Assembly: GCA_030248135.1 (NCBI GenBank)
Contig: JASANC010000385.1
Location: 62,001 to 126,000 of the forward strand
Length of the DNA: 64,000 nucleotides
DNA from: Theristus sp. LFF4_11
Taxonomy: Eukaryota; Nematoda; Chromadorea; Monhysterida; Xyalidae
Direction of reading: 5' to 3'
The notes under the pieces were generated by a model. The model saw only the letters and a list, made by a program, of their open reading frames with translations. It did no database searches and was not told where the DNA came from. This document shows, piece after piece, positions 26,401 through 35,708 of the stretch (position 1 is its first letter; every line of letters starts with the position of its first letter). The position numbers were made by a program, and so were the translations under genes.

Positions 26401-29400
26401 AAACACCATAAGTTGTGTTGAAAATCTTGTTTTGCTAATTTCCAAAACCTCCACAGCACAACTTACCGGGCGTTTTGTAAAGTTAGCGTCCTTGCGCTTG
26501 TATAAGATGGACGCTCAGTCGAACACACATTTATTCAAATACCGAACATCTTCGTTTTGTTTTCCTGTTTCTTCAAATACCCATTTATTAACGCTTTTAT
26601 TGAACAAAATAATCAAACAACAACATAACTCTGAATAACCGCTGCAAATGAAATTCAAGTTTAAAAAAAACGGGCAAAAAATCGACCTCTGAATAACCGC
26701 TGCAAATGAAATTCAAGTTTAAAAAAACGGACAAAAAATCGACACAGAAAAACTCGGATCTCATCCAACGTGCGTGCTTGACTCTCAAATCAGCTTTTTT
26801 TGTTTTTAAGCGTGCCAACAGATTGGAACAAATCAAGGTACTGGACGAAACCTTTAGATTTTGTTGTTGTTGTTGTGCTTTTTAGGCGATGTTTTTAGCC
26901 AGGGCTAACCCAGAGAAGCGTACAGAACGCCATTGAGTAGGGCGCCCATCGAGTTTTCTCTGTCATTAAGTGCCTATACAGTATACACCCCTCGGCGGGG
27001 CTCGATCCCCCGAGCGCACAGACTGTAGTCTAACGCACTACCACCAGGCCACGAGGGTGACATTAGATTTGCCGACAGAACAATTCTTCACTCAGATAAA
27101 TCCAACGGTCTTCTTGACGCCACATGTTTTAAGTGTTAACGCGTCTGCTGCAAAAATGCGCAAATCTGTTAGAGGGAAAAGAAGGAAACGGAAAGTATTT
27201 GCAAAACTTCAGTTTATGGGTGCGTGTTTTTCAGGCTGCACGCTAGTTGGGCCCCGTCGCTACGGTGACGAAATGAAAACAAGTTTTGTAGCTATTCGCC
27301 ATCTCATTGTGGACAATTTTTTTCAGCTTATACCGTATTACCCCCATTAACCCCCCCCCCACCATTAAGCCCCCCCCCACCAATAAACCCCCACCCCCAC
27401 GACAAGTTTCCGAATAATCCCCCCCCCCACAAGTAATCCCCCATATGTGGTTAATTGGAAACCTGTTTGAAACACATACCCAGCGAATTCAGTGGCTGAA
27501 TGCAGTGACATTGGTGAAATTGTGCTACCAAAGGCCCCAAAGGGATGAGTTAATGGTAATTTCATCACAAAAGGCTGTTACAAAAGGAAATCTCTGTGAA
27601 AAGTAGAAGTTTCTGCGACTTTATTGTCTGTCTTGCAAGGTATTTTTGCCATTTTTCAACTAACCCCCACCCCTAGAATTCGTTTGTAAGTAACCCGCCC
27701 CCCCCCCACCCCACCAATAATCCCCCCCCCCACCAATAATCCCCCCCACCAATAATCCCCCCACCAATAAACCCCCACCCCTGAAAGTCGCTGACGTATT
27801 AATCCCCCATGGGGGTTTATTGGAGGTAATACGGTATTCTGTCACCTCTTGCTCTATCGCAACACCACAGTAAAGCGTCATTCATGAAGCAGTATTTAGT
27901 GAAGCGTAGCTGGGTTAAAACATAGCTACGCGGTCAGCACGCGGTCATTAAATACTACTTCATGAATGCCGCTTAATTTCAACGTAGCAGAATACCTAAC
28001 CGCGTTCGTATGGACGTTCATTTTTTTGGAAATGATTATCTCACTGTATTGTTTGAGCGGGCGGCAAAGGTTTAAAGTTTAAAAACAAGAAACAAAAAAC
28101 TTGCAAACTGGGGGGGGGGGGCGCTATTCAGTTTCGTTTTTGAAAGTCGTCACTGTGAAGCTTAAAGCATGACATCAACTTTTGTACCTGCTTGCGTTGT
28201 GTTTGTTTGTATCTGTGGAACATTACATACCGTATTACCCCCATTAACCCCCCCCCCACCATTAATTCCCCCACCATTAATCCCCCCCACCAATAAACCC
28301 CCACCCCCACGACAAGTTTCCGAATAATCCCCCCCACAAATAATCCCCCATGGGGGATTATTGGAAACCTGTTTGAAACACATACCCAGCGAATTCAGTG
28401 GCTGAATGCAGTGACATTGGTGAAATTGTGCTACCAAAGGTCCCAAAGGGATGAGTTAATGGTAATTTCATTTCAAAAGGAAGAAGAAGTTACAGAAGGA
28501 AATCTCTGTGAAAAGTAGAAGTTTCTGCGACTTTCTTGCCTGCCATGCAAGGTATTTGTGCCATTTTTCAACAAACCCCCACCCCTAGAATTTGTTTGTA
28601 AATAACCCCCCCCCCCCCACCAATATACCCCCACCCCTAAAAGTCGCTGACGTATTAATCCCCCATGAGGGTTTATTGGAGGTAATACGGTAATAATTAT
28701 AAACACTGTGTACCACTTCTTCAGGCCCATAATACTAATTTATTCCAGACAATCAGATCATTTCGATATTTTCGATCTCCGAACTTTTTTGAAACTTTCA
28801 GAATTTCGCGCGCTTTGGCGTAACGTTCCCGTGGATCACATCGATGAGAAAAAGATCGAGGACTACTTACAAAAGCACGGCATAAACTCGATGAAAGATC
28901 TCGCACCGAAAAAGGTAACATCACTCATTTGAAACCGCGCACTCTCTTTGAAATGCAGTTTTTTCTCGGCTTGTAACAAACCATACACACTGGCACGTGT
29001 GGTAGGTGTTTGACGCGTTATTTATCGACTTGTGTTAAACCATATTGAATGAAGTTTTAGTCAGTTGATCAAGAAAGTTCACCTTAGATTTGTGCAAAAT
29101 TTAAGAAAAATTCATTCACCTGCCCGCGAATGACATAGCAAAACACAAAAAAACATTGATTTCAGCACGCAACTGGGGGTTCTTGTTTGGCACCGGGTTA
29201 AACATTACCTTGTATGTGGCCGAATCGTGTTGCATGAATGAATACGAGATCTTTTTTAATCCGATTTGTTTGTTGTAGTTTTTTTATATTTGCCGGTTTT
29301 TGGAACGTGGTAGACCTTTTTTATGCTAGAGAAGCCGGTTTTGGCTGTGACGGATAGGTGCAAGCGATGCATTGAGGCTCACTTTGAGCAATTTGATTGA

Positions 29401-30447
29401 GTTGACACTGTTGCCGTTGTTGTTGATGTTTGCTGTTATCGCCATACACATTTCGAAGTTTTCTTTTGAATGTTGTCCTTTGTTGACCGGTGGTATTGCG
29501 TGATCTGGTATTTTCTGGACCATTTTTGAAACTTTTGTTTTGCTCTGTCATTCGTGCGCAGGTGAATGAATTTCTTTGAAATTTAGCACAAATCTTAGTT
29601 GAGCCTTCCTGAACAATATTTCATTCAATAGGGTTCAACACAACTCGAGAAATAACGCGTCAAACACCTACCCACTACTTCTGAAACACCCTGTAGAGAC
29701 GAACCGGAGGTACCTGACAAGGCAGGAATGAATGAGAAAATGGGCCGTTTCAATCTTCACGCCATAGATTGGCGACGTAATTTGTTTTGGCAATAAATCT
29801 GAAAATGGAATTTGCAGCGCATTTGATTTTCTTGATCTGCGTGCTTATTATTAAATAAAACAAAAATTGCATGGGTGCTGCTCTGCTAAAAACAGAGCGT
29901 GCTAAAAACTAAGCCTAAGCCTAAGCCAGGCCGCGATCGTCCCAGGCCGCGATCATCCCAGGCCGCGATCATCCCAGGCCGCGATCGTCCCAGGCCGCGA
30001 TCGTCCCAGGCCGCGATCGTCCAGGCCGCGATCGTTCAGGCCGCGATCGTCCAGGCCGCGATCTTTCAGGCCGCGATACTTCGGCCGCGATGCTTCGGCC
30101 GCGATCTAATGGGCCGCGATCTAACGCACGCCGTGCGTGAGCAGCATGTGCTGGTTAGTTTGTGACTGTGGAGACAACTAAACACGTGACGTGTCTTCAC
30201 GAGCTGTGCATGGTCTTCAGACAACGACTTTATATTCACTTTTTACGATCAATCCGAATCAGCGGTGTGCTGATGCAACCATCATCAGCCATGATTGGAA
30301 AAATTTCAAGCAAAAATTTCATGAAAAAAACGGTATTTACAGGCGAAGTCAGTGGCGCCAAAACGCCGCGGTGCCCGCAAAGGACGCGGCAACATTGTGC
30401 AAAACGAGCATTTGGCTGATAAACTGGAAGATTACTCGGTGGAGTGA
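14437..30447 (+). CDS. GTF2E2: TFIIE beta subunit, one exon damaged
   Basis: Small subunit of general transcription factor TFIIE, which recruits and stimulates TFIIH at RNA polymerase II promoters. Exons: 14437-14499 (MDPALLKQREEFRRRA, the family N-terminus), 14939-15068 (Lys-rich), 15235 to about 15272 (NFDYKTATF, then lost), 21196-21300 (LTFDEILDE, end of winged helix 1), 21873-22058 (LKQYDLDGSGGLL, second winged helix), 22617-22719 (KALFYNDPEQ), 28802-28914 (EFRALWRNVPVDHIDEKKIE), 30343-30447 (basic tail, EHLADKLEDYSVE, TGA). Phases close everywhere except after exon 3, where about ten residues equivalent to LAKIVNYMK and the donor site are missing in a homopolymer-ridden stretch at 15,270-15,386. 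Identity is clear along the full length. Introns of 5.9 and 6.1 kb are packed with transposons. Confidence 0.92.
15270..15386. other. Homopolymer-inflated, probably unreliable sequence
   Basis: Right after the reading frame NFDYKTATFSV the sequence turns into runs of G, T and A, including a G run over 20 bases and a T run of about 18. GTF2E2 coding sequence is expected here. This looks like a consensus failure rather than biology. It ends exactly at the 5' LTR. Confidence 0.7.
15387..16027 (+). repeat. 5' LTR
   Basis: 641 bp. By eye it matches the 3' LTR except for two extra bases in a (CA)n run near 15,850. Such identity implies recent insertion. TGG lies one base inside its end and may start the primer-binding site; I could not match a specific tRNA. 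Confidence 0.93.
15505..15660 (+). promoter_or_regulatory. LTR promoter: CCAAT boxes, E-box, TATA, Inr
   Basis: Three TGATTGG boxes (15511, 15534, 15565), CACGTG at 15605, TATAAATA at 15619 and a TCAGTT initiator at 15651, 32 bp after the TATA box. This spacing is that of a working Pol II core promoter and would put the U3/R boundary near 15,651. AATAAA lies at 15,780. The 3' LTR carries the same sites. Confidence 0.7.
16028..20408 (+). other. LTR element interior, no recognisable proteins
   Basis: 4.4 kb with only short fragmented reading frames on both strands. A G+C-richer first half (16,028-18,950) repeatedly contains CATGGAGG or ATGGAGG (about a dozen sites, for example 16,143, 16,214, 16,553, 16,934, 17,091, 17,448, 18,599, 18,665). 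It also has a local tandem of TTGGAGC(A/G)CC(T/C)GT units at about 16,460-16,540. The second half (19,150-20,300) is T-rich and featureless. Confidence 0.7.
20391..20408 (+). promoter_or_regulatory. Polypurine tract of the LTR element
   Basis: AGTGGGGGAGTAGGG followed by TCC directly precedes the 3' LTR start TGTAATGG, the expected site for plus-strand priming. Confidence 0.7.
20409..21047 (+). repeat. 3' LTR
   Basis: 639 bp partner of 15387-16027. Followed by the second copy of the CCTG target duplication. Confidence 0.93.
21460..21541. mobile_element. MITE of the GCATTCATGAAGCAGT family, copy 1
   Basis: Short foldback starting GCATTCATGAAGCAGT and ending with the inverse ATGAATGCCGC, with CTACGCG / CGCGTAACTA inside. 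Relatives lie at 27875-27974 and 61627-61975. Confidence 0.7.
21672..21839. mobile_element. CCAAT-palindrome MITE, copy 2
   Basis: 168 bp between TA dinucleotides. Tips are CAGTCGAACTCTAAATTATAG and its inverse. Arms carry TGATTGGTTAGTGATCACGTG and the facing ATGATCACCAACCAATCA. CAG tips plus TA targets fit a mariner-type MITE. Confidence 0.85.
22246..22417. repeat. Dispersed repeat D, copy 1
   Basis: About 170 bp shared with 57172-57333: TGGCAATTCAAAAT, TTGAATTCCCGCGTCATGCATG, CGCGCATTGAGT and AAAATAAAAGAT occur in the same order in both. Origin unknown; intronic in both genes. Confidence 0.7.
22970..23280. repeat. (CA)n microsatellite and GC-rich alternating tract
   Basis: A (CA)n run at about 22,975-23,000 leads into a stretch dense in GCGC, TGCGTG and CGCGCGC that can fold back on itself in several registers. 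No gene seen. In the large GTF2E2 intron 22720-28801. Confidence 0.6.
23517..24791. mobile_element. Tc1/mariner-like deletion derivative, copy 1
   Basis: The ends CAGG(A/G)TGGGCCAAAAAA are inverted and flanked by TA. TIRs run about 90 bp (AACTGCTGTCACTGGCTGGTG). On + at about 24,418-24,545 it keeps a frame with VKWTAEQRVWCAIWWE and SAVTRQFRVKF, which reads like an N-terminal helix-turn-helix of IS630/mariner-type transposases. The catalytic part is gone. A 355 bp foldback element interrupts it at 23855-24209. Copies: 43266-44176, 47598-48692. Confidence 0.85.
23855..24209. mobile_element. Long-hairpin foldback element with 9 bp TSD
   Basis: Arms of about 165 bp beginning CCTGGCG(T/C)TTCTTTTTTAAA are almost perfectly complementary. 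The loop is rich in TTAGG(A/T/C). The flanks CACCTGAAT and CACTTGAAT match at 8 of 9 bases, and the empty site can be read in the sister copy near 43,590. A long hairpin with a 9 bp duplication suggests a Mutator-like origin (inference). Confidence 0.85.
25034..27264. mobile_element. 2.2 kb element with about 185 bp TIRs
   Basis: Bases 25034-25220 and 27083-27264 are diverged inverted repeats (CAGCGACGGGGC, TTGCAAATACTTTCC, ATTTGCGCATTTTTGCAGCAG, GGCGTCAAGAAGACCGTT). Inside are a 212 bp direct duplication (about 25,445-25,860) and a 54 bp tandem (26,630-26,741). A SINE sits just inside the right TIR. No transposase domain recognised. Confidence 0.75.
26890..27062 (-). mobile_element. tRNA-derived SINE, copy 1
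   Basis: Read on the minus strand, CCCTCGTGGCCTGGTGGTAG (A-box-like) and GGGGGATCGAGCCCC (B-box-like) are followed by CCGAGGG, which pairs with the 5' CCCTCG as an acceptor stem would. A tRNA-unrelated body of about 95 bp follows. Copies at 33034-33165 and 52437-52605 share head and body. Confidence 0.8.
27331..27836. mobile_element. C-rich MITE, copy 1
   Basis: Starts TACCGTATTACCCCCATTAA and ends with the inverse GGAGGTAATACGGTA. Both ends carry arrays of CCCCCACCAATAA-like units. The middle (AAACACATACCCAGCGAATT, GCAGTGACATTGGTG) is conserved in the copies at 28228 and 41238. Confidence 0.9.
27875..27974. mobile_element. MITE of the GCATTCATGAAGCAGT family, copy 2
   Basis: TCATTCATGAAGCAGTATTTAG faces CTACTTCATGAATGCCGC, with AGCTACGCGG inside. 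Confidence 0.75.
28228..28692. mobile_element. C-rich MITE, copy 2
   Basis: 465 bp, same ends and core as 27331-27836. Only about 100 bp upstream of GTF2E2 exon 28802. Confidence 0.9.
28985..29698. mobile_element. 0.7 kb DNA element with about 180 bp TIRs
   Basis: TAGGTGTTTGACGCGTTATTT, ATTGAATGAA and ATTCATTCACCTGC on the left recur inverted on the right, which ends ACACCCTGTAG. No coding capacity. In the last GTF2E2 intron. Confidence 0.8.
29911..30125. repeat. Telomere-type (TAAGCC)n and GGCCGCGATC minisatellite
   Basis: AAGCCTAAGCCTAAGCC (29,911-29,928; TTAGGC on the other strand) runs directly into about 13 units of 14-16 bp with core GGCCGCGATC. Units are regular on the left (CCAGGCCGCGATCGTC) and decay to the right. 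Ends about 220 bp before the last GTF2E2 exon. Confidence 0.9.
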
Positions 30448-31059
30448 CAATTGGGAACGAAAAACTTTTGTTGAATTCCATTGAAAAGAGACACTGTACG
30501 AATTGTCTCTCATTTACGTTGAGTTTGTTTTCAATTTTCATTGTTCTATGCGACACCAATGGTTTTTCTTTTCTACCGGGTTTTCTTTCATGTTCAGTTC
30601 ATTGCGAACGTTGTGATTGTCATGCTTGAGCCACCTTTGCATGCAACTTACTGACTGACTTACTAGTGAATGGTTTGAGCTGAATTGTGATGTGATGTTG
30701 CAACACTGATTTCATTATGTTTTTGACCACGACCACCTGTTTTTTAGTTCTGTCGTTGTGCTTTCAGTTTTTGAAAATCGATTGTATGCTACTTCCTGCG
30801 TTTTTCTTGTATTATTGTGGCACAATGCAGCCAAATCAACCAATACGGGTCCCTTTCACAACGTTTTCAATGTTTGATAACAACATTATGTACGAATAAA
30901 AAAGTTCTACACGCGTATGTTGGACATTTTTTTCGTTCGTTTGTTTCACTGTCTGAAACAGCGTTGTTGAAAAAAGTAGTATTTCCTTTTCAAAATCAAA
31001 TAAAGCAAGTTGTGAGAAACAACTGAGCTTAACTTTATTCGAAGTATTCGAAGTATAAT
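30448..31059. other. GTF2E2-D2HGDH spacer
   Basis: GTF2E2 3' UTR with an AATAAA at about 30,894, then about 150 bp up to the D2HGDH start. No TATA box is obvious and no other gene is seen. Confidence 0.6.
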
Positions 31060-34000
31060 ATGACTGCTCGCGTCTTGTTTCGAAGATACGCCCATGGGCG
31101 TTTGCTTCAGAATGGTCGACAGTTTTCGAGCAGGTAATTTGAAAAGTTCTTGATCGTATTTATTGAAATGCGTATTTTTGCAAATTCCTGGTTAGTGCCC
31201 AGATGATACGGCAAAGTTTCACTTTTCTGTAAGCGATGGAGTCGGAGAACCAAAAGAAAGTCTAAACTGCAAAGTTACACAAAACGAGTCAAAAATCCAC
31301 TCAGCTTAACGAGTGAACGATATCCGGCATTGCAACGGGACGATTTCGGCCGTTTGATGGATTCGGATCTGCAAGTTTTCGAAAAATTACTCGGAAAAAC
31401 GAATGTGTTGGTGGACGATTTGGACGGCTACAACGAGGATTGGCTGGGCATTTATAGAGGTCGGCATTGGCTGTTCATTAGAACCTAACCCACAAGACAG
31501 AAGTGATGCCATTAGCGCATGCAGCGAAGAATGCAGTCTTTGTCTGAAGATTGTGCCCTCTTTCATACACGTTTGTTTCATTCATCCAATCTGACATCAA
31601 CACACACGCGCGCGCGCTCTGATTGTCTGATTGTGTGTGCTCGTGTGTTTGTGACGGCACTCGAACAGACTGCACGGCCTTCAGACCAGCACTTTCACCC
31701 GCCATCGTATTTGGCTTTGGTTTCAGAGATTGGAATTAGCAGTTCCATAATTTTTCTGTGTTCGAGTCTGATGATAATGTTTGTTGTTTGTTTGTTGATC
31801 GCCATTTGTGCCTACTGCCACAACAGGCGCCTCGCAGTGCGTCTTGCGCCCACGCACATCGGAAGAATGTTCCGCTGTATTGAAGCATTGCAATGGTCGA
31901 CGACTGGCGGTTTGCACGCAGGTTCAGATTTTGTTTGAAGCAAAGTGGCCAAAAACAGGCATCATGTTGCGCTGTTGTTGTTGTTGTTCATTGCGACCAC
32001 TGCTGTGGACAAATGTCGCACCAATTTCACGGGTCAACCAGGCTGCACCTTAACGATATGATCCTCCAGAACTCGAAGGCCCGCTCGCGAAGTCCTAACT
32101 TTGAAGACTGATACAAAAACAGTAAAAAACATAGAACACAAAACAGACAAAAACTGAGAAGTTTGACAAACATTTGCAAGTAATGTTGCAAGTTGACAAA
32201 AGTTATCTTGCAATCAGTCACAAACAAGAACTCACGCATGCACGCGCTCGTCTCTGTGTGCCTGTGTGTTTGTTTCTGACGTGCTACAGGCGAGTGCAAA
32301 TGTCATCAAACCATACAGTCATTGACTGACCAACCTGTGTGTCCGCAGGGTGGCAACACCGGCCTTGTGGGTGGTTCGATACCCCTGTTCGACGAGGTCA
32401 TCCTCAGCACGCAGCGTCTCAATCAACAGATCGACCTGCAGCCGGTGACCGGTAAGACGAGCGAGACACCACTACACTCGAACTCTATCACATACCCAGC
32501 AAGCTGATTGGTCGATGATCGTGATGCATGCATTCTGTGCGAACGAAGCTCCGCCTCTCTACAGGGTTGATTTTTCCGTGCCAGGTATCCTGCAATGCTC
32601 GTCCGGTTGCATACTGGAGCAACTGGATGATCACGTGCACGAGCACGGCTACATGATGCCGCTGGACCTCGGCGCCAAAGGCTCCTGCCACGTCGGCGGC
32701 AACGTCGCCACGGCCGCGGGCGGCATGCGGCTGATCAGATACGGCTCACTGCATGCGCACGTGCTCGCGCTGCATGTGGTCGGTGGGGTGATGGGATTGT
32801 GGATTGTTGGTTGGAGAATTTGGGCTGTGGGTGCTGGCTGAGGTGAAATGTCATTGATTAATTCATCAGGAATTCATGATTTTGATTTGGGTACGTTTCA
32901 GAACACGACTGAGCAGCCTGATAATGCAGACTGTTACGAAAAGCACAGTGAATTTTTTTCCTGATAAACGGTGTTATTGCACGAAAATCATGTGTTCGTC
33001 GGCTGTTCGGTTTCGTTTTTTTGCGAACGAACGAGCAGGGTCCAGGGCTAACTCAGAAAAACGTTCAGAACGCCGTCTAGTAGGGCGCCCATCCAGTTTT
33101 CTCTGTCATAAACTGCCCCTGCAAACCTCGGGCGAGTCTAACGCGCTACCCTGTCAAAGAACAAGCCGGATGTTGCAGGTGCTGGCCGATGGTGGCATAC
33201 TGAAATGCGGCTCAGCACTGCGAAAGGACAACACTGGGCTACATTTGCCGCATCTGTTTGTGGGCAGCGAGGGCTCATTGGGTGTAATCACGAACGTCAC
33301 CATGACCGTTGTGCCGAAACCGCAGTCGCTGAAGTTGGCGCTACTCGGTTGGTTCATGTTGGGTTTGAGTTTGCTTGGAGCAACATGAGTTCGTTTTGGG
33401 GCGAACGTTTTTATGCACTAGCTGGTTCGCCAGGTAACTTTTAACTGGTTGATTCGTCGAACTAGTGAAATCCTACCAGTCAGTATGTTGGATTTGCATC
33501 TCAAAGAATTGTTTTTTTGTCTTGTTTGTTTTTCACAGTCACCCGCTGTTTGTGAGAAACAGACAGTGAGGCAATGAATAACAGTGAAACAGCTGCAGTT
33601 TGTGCGCTGCGCAGTTCGAATCTCGCATGGTAATCGGCTGCACTCGAGCTGATTTCACCAAGCCTATTCGAAAAAGTAGTTAACCAGCGGATGATAAACT
33701 ATTTTGCGTCAGACTAGTCAGACTCCCTCCCTCTCTCAAACTGAACGAATTTCCTCAATCATCCATTTTTTCATTGGACTGCAACCAAATTTCCGTTTTT
33801 TCCTTTGTTTTCAGCCGTCCGTTCATTCGAGAACTGCGTCAGCCTGTTGGTCTTAGCGCGACGGCGTCTCGGCGAAATCCTGAGCAGTTTCGAGTTCATG
33901 GACGCCGGCACGGTGGAGTGCGTTGTGCAGAATCTGAACGATCACAATCCGCTGGCGCACACGAAATCGCCGTTCTACATTCTCGTTGAGAGCGCCGGTT

Positions 34001-35447
34001 GGTTTGTGAAATTATTTGCTGTTTCTTGTTTTTTCGGGATTTTTTGTTTACTTGTTCTTCTGATTGAACGCAATCGTTTTTCTTGTGCGATTAAAACTGA
34101 ACACTGCCAGAGAAATTTCACTTTTTTCCGACCTGACACAAACACGCCGGGAAATTCAATGTTTTGAAGTTTTCTGAAAAATCTTTTCCTGAAAAAAAAA
34201 CACCAGGCTCCAACGATGAACACGACGGCGCGAAAATGGACGACTTCCTAGCCGACGCCTTGGAACAAGAATTAGCTTTAGACGGAATCCAAGCAAGCAG
34301 CGAGTCGCAACGTACGCAGTTGTGGAATCTGCGGGAGCGAGGCGCCGAGGCGTTGAAATGCGACGGTTACACGTACAAGCAGGCTAGTCCCTAGTTTAGC
34401 TCCGTTTTCATTAAGCCTCTTCCGGTGTTTTTTGAGTGGGAGAATTGTGAGCACTTTTTTTGTGAAATTTTGGCCGTACGCTTCACTCGATAATGCACAG
34501 TGTCCAGTTTGTTGCACGCCAGAAGTGCAAGTCTGAAGAAAATGCTGCGTGCACTCTGTTATAAACACTGTAATGTGGCACAGTCACAAACAAACACATT
34601 GGCACAAACACATACGATTATACAGCAGCGCGTGTTTGCCAGTGCGTCTGTTTGTGACTGTGCATCATGACGGTGTTGTGCCGCTGTCTTCAAACTGGGA
34701 TTTCAAGACAGATCACATCCGAAATTTGACCAGTCACTGCTCTCAGACAAAAAAACCGCAACAATCGCAATAATCGCAGTTGTTGTCGCAATTTTCTCTT
34801 CGTTATGCCGACAAAACACATTTTTGACATTCAGGATTTCTCCGTCTCGCACGAGCACTACTACGAGCTGTGCGAGGCAACCAGAGACAGGGTGGGTCAT
34901 TTGGCAACGCGTGTCGTTCTGTACGGCCACTTGGGCGACTGCAACGCGCATTTGAACATAACGTCGCCGGAGTTTGACCCGCGAATACAGGAACGGTGCG
35001 TTGGCGGGCGCTCAAATGTGATGTAAACGGTTGTTGCTGAGTGTTATGTGCGTGTGAAAAACAGTTGCATCAAGCGGATTTGCTGGAGATGACTTGGATC
35101 AAATGCAATGAATTTGTCGTTCTGTTTGGCTGCCAGGTTTTTTGAACGTTTGATTTGATTTGAACACGTTTGATTAAAACGTGTCCCAGGCTGTAATGGA
35201 ACCTTCGATTACCAACCGATCCTAATGCAGAGTTCAGATTTAAAATAAAGTTTGCAGACTCTACCCGTGGCTGTACGAGTGGGTCTGCGAACGAGGCGGC
35301 AGCATATCAGCGGAGCATGGCATTGGCTTTGCGAAGCGGGCCTACGCGCATTTCAGTAATACACAACAGAACTTGAGGTGGATGAGAGAACTGAAGAAAT
35401 TATTTGATCCAAAAGGAATACTAAACCCGTACAAAGGAGCTGTTTGA
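31060..35447 (+). CDS. D2HGDH: D-2-hydroxyglutarate dehydrogenase, mitochondrial
   Basis: FAD- and zinc-dependent enzyme that oxidises D-2-hydroxyglutarate to 2-oxoglutarate, passing electrons on via ETF. Ten exons: 31060-31133, 31305-31459, 31827-31921, 32349-32451, 32585-32778, 33179-33347, 33815-33997, 34207-34382, 34835-34995, 35258-35447. They sum to exactly 500 codons (499 residues; human 521). The Arg-rich, acid-free N-terminus ([16 protein letters not shown]) fits a matrix targeting peptide. The FAD_binding_4 part includes [19 protein letters not shown] and [18 protein letters not shown]. The C-terminal oxidase domain has [11 protein letters not shown] (His415 and His422) and SAEHGIG (Glu456), matching the zinc ligands of the family. 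The intron after exon 8 has a GC donor. The usual GDGN is GDCN here. It converges with the GPCR gene, 261 bp between stops. Confidence 0.96.
32470..32545. mobile_element. Partial CCAAT-palindrome MITE in D2HGDH intron
   Basis: TCGAACTCTATCACATACC, AAGCTGATTGGTCGATGATCG and GCATGCATTCTGTGC resemble the left half of the 168 bp MITE at 21672. The right half is missing. Confidence 0.5.
33034..33165 (-). mobile_element. tRNA-derived SINE, copy 2 (truncated)
   Basis: Shares AGAACGCCGTCTAGTAGGGCG, TTTTCTCTGTCAT and GAGTCTAACGCGCTACC with the other two copies, but most of the B-box region is lost. Ends just before D2HGDH exon 33179. Confidence 0.7.
34383..34388 (+). other. GC donor site (GC-AG intron) in D2HGDH
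   Basis: Exon 8 ends AAGCAG and the intron starts GCTAGT. Joining here to 34835 gives YKQDFSV, which aligns with YKYDLSL in human D2HGDH, and it keeps the frame. No GT donor before the in-frame TAG at about 34,392 would do so. Confidence 0.85.
34560..34672. mobile_element. Foldback MITE with CAGTCACAAAC arms, copy 1
   Basis: CAGTCACAAACAAACACATTG faces CAGTGCGTCTGTTTGTGACTG. Diverged relatives lie at about 37478-37560, 49795-49890 and 62890-62996. Confidence 0.65.
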
Positions 35448-35708
35448 TGGTTGTTTGAATACGTTTTTTTTAGTTTTACCTGTGCAACTCCGCATTTCAT
35501 TGTTTATATTTGTGGACTTTTTATATTGGACAATATTTGGTTGCGATTAACAAACAGTTTTTGTCCTGTAAATATCTGTAATTCAAAATTTGGAATGCTT
35601 TATCCAAGATTATTTAGAATATATTGCACAGATCCAGCGAAATCACAGGGAATTTTGCAAGAGCGGACAACACTTTTCTCACCAAACAACATCCAACTCA
35701 ACCCTTCA
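35448..35708. other. D2HGDH-GPCR convergent spacer
   Basis: 261 bp between the two stop codons must hold both 3' UTR starts. No transposon seen. The transcripts may overlap at their ends. Confidence 0.6.

Noticed and set aside
26890..27062. A functional tRNA gene on the minus strand
   Set aside because: The anticodon arm does not form a proper 7-base loop and the unit is fused to a repeated non-tRNA body.
29310..29560. Minus frames rich in Gln and Asn
   Set aside because: They lie in the centre of the 28985-29698 transposon and have only low-complexity content.
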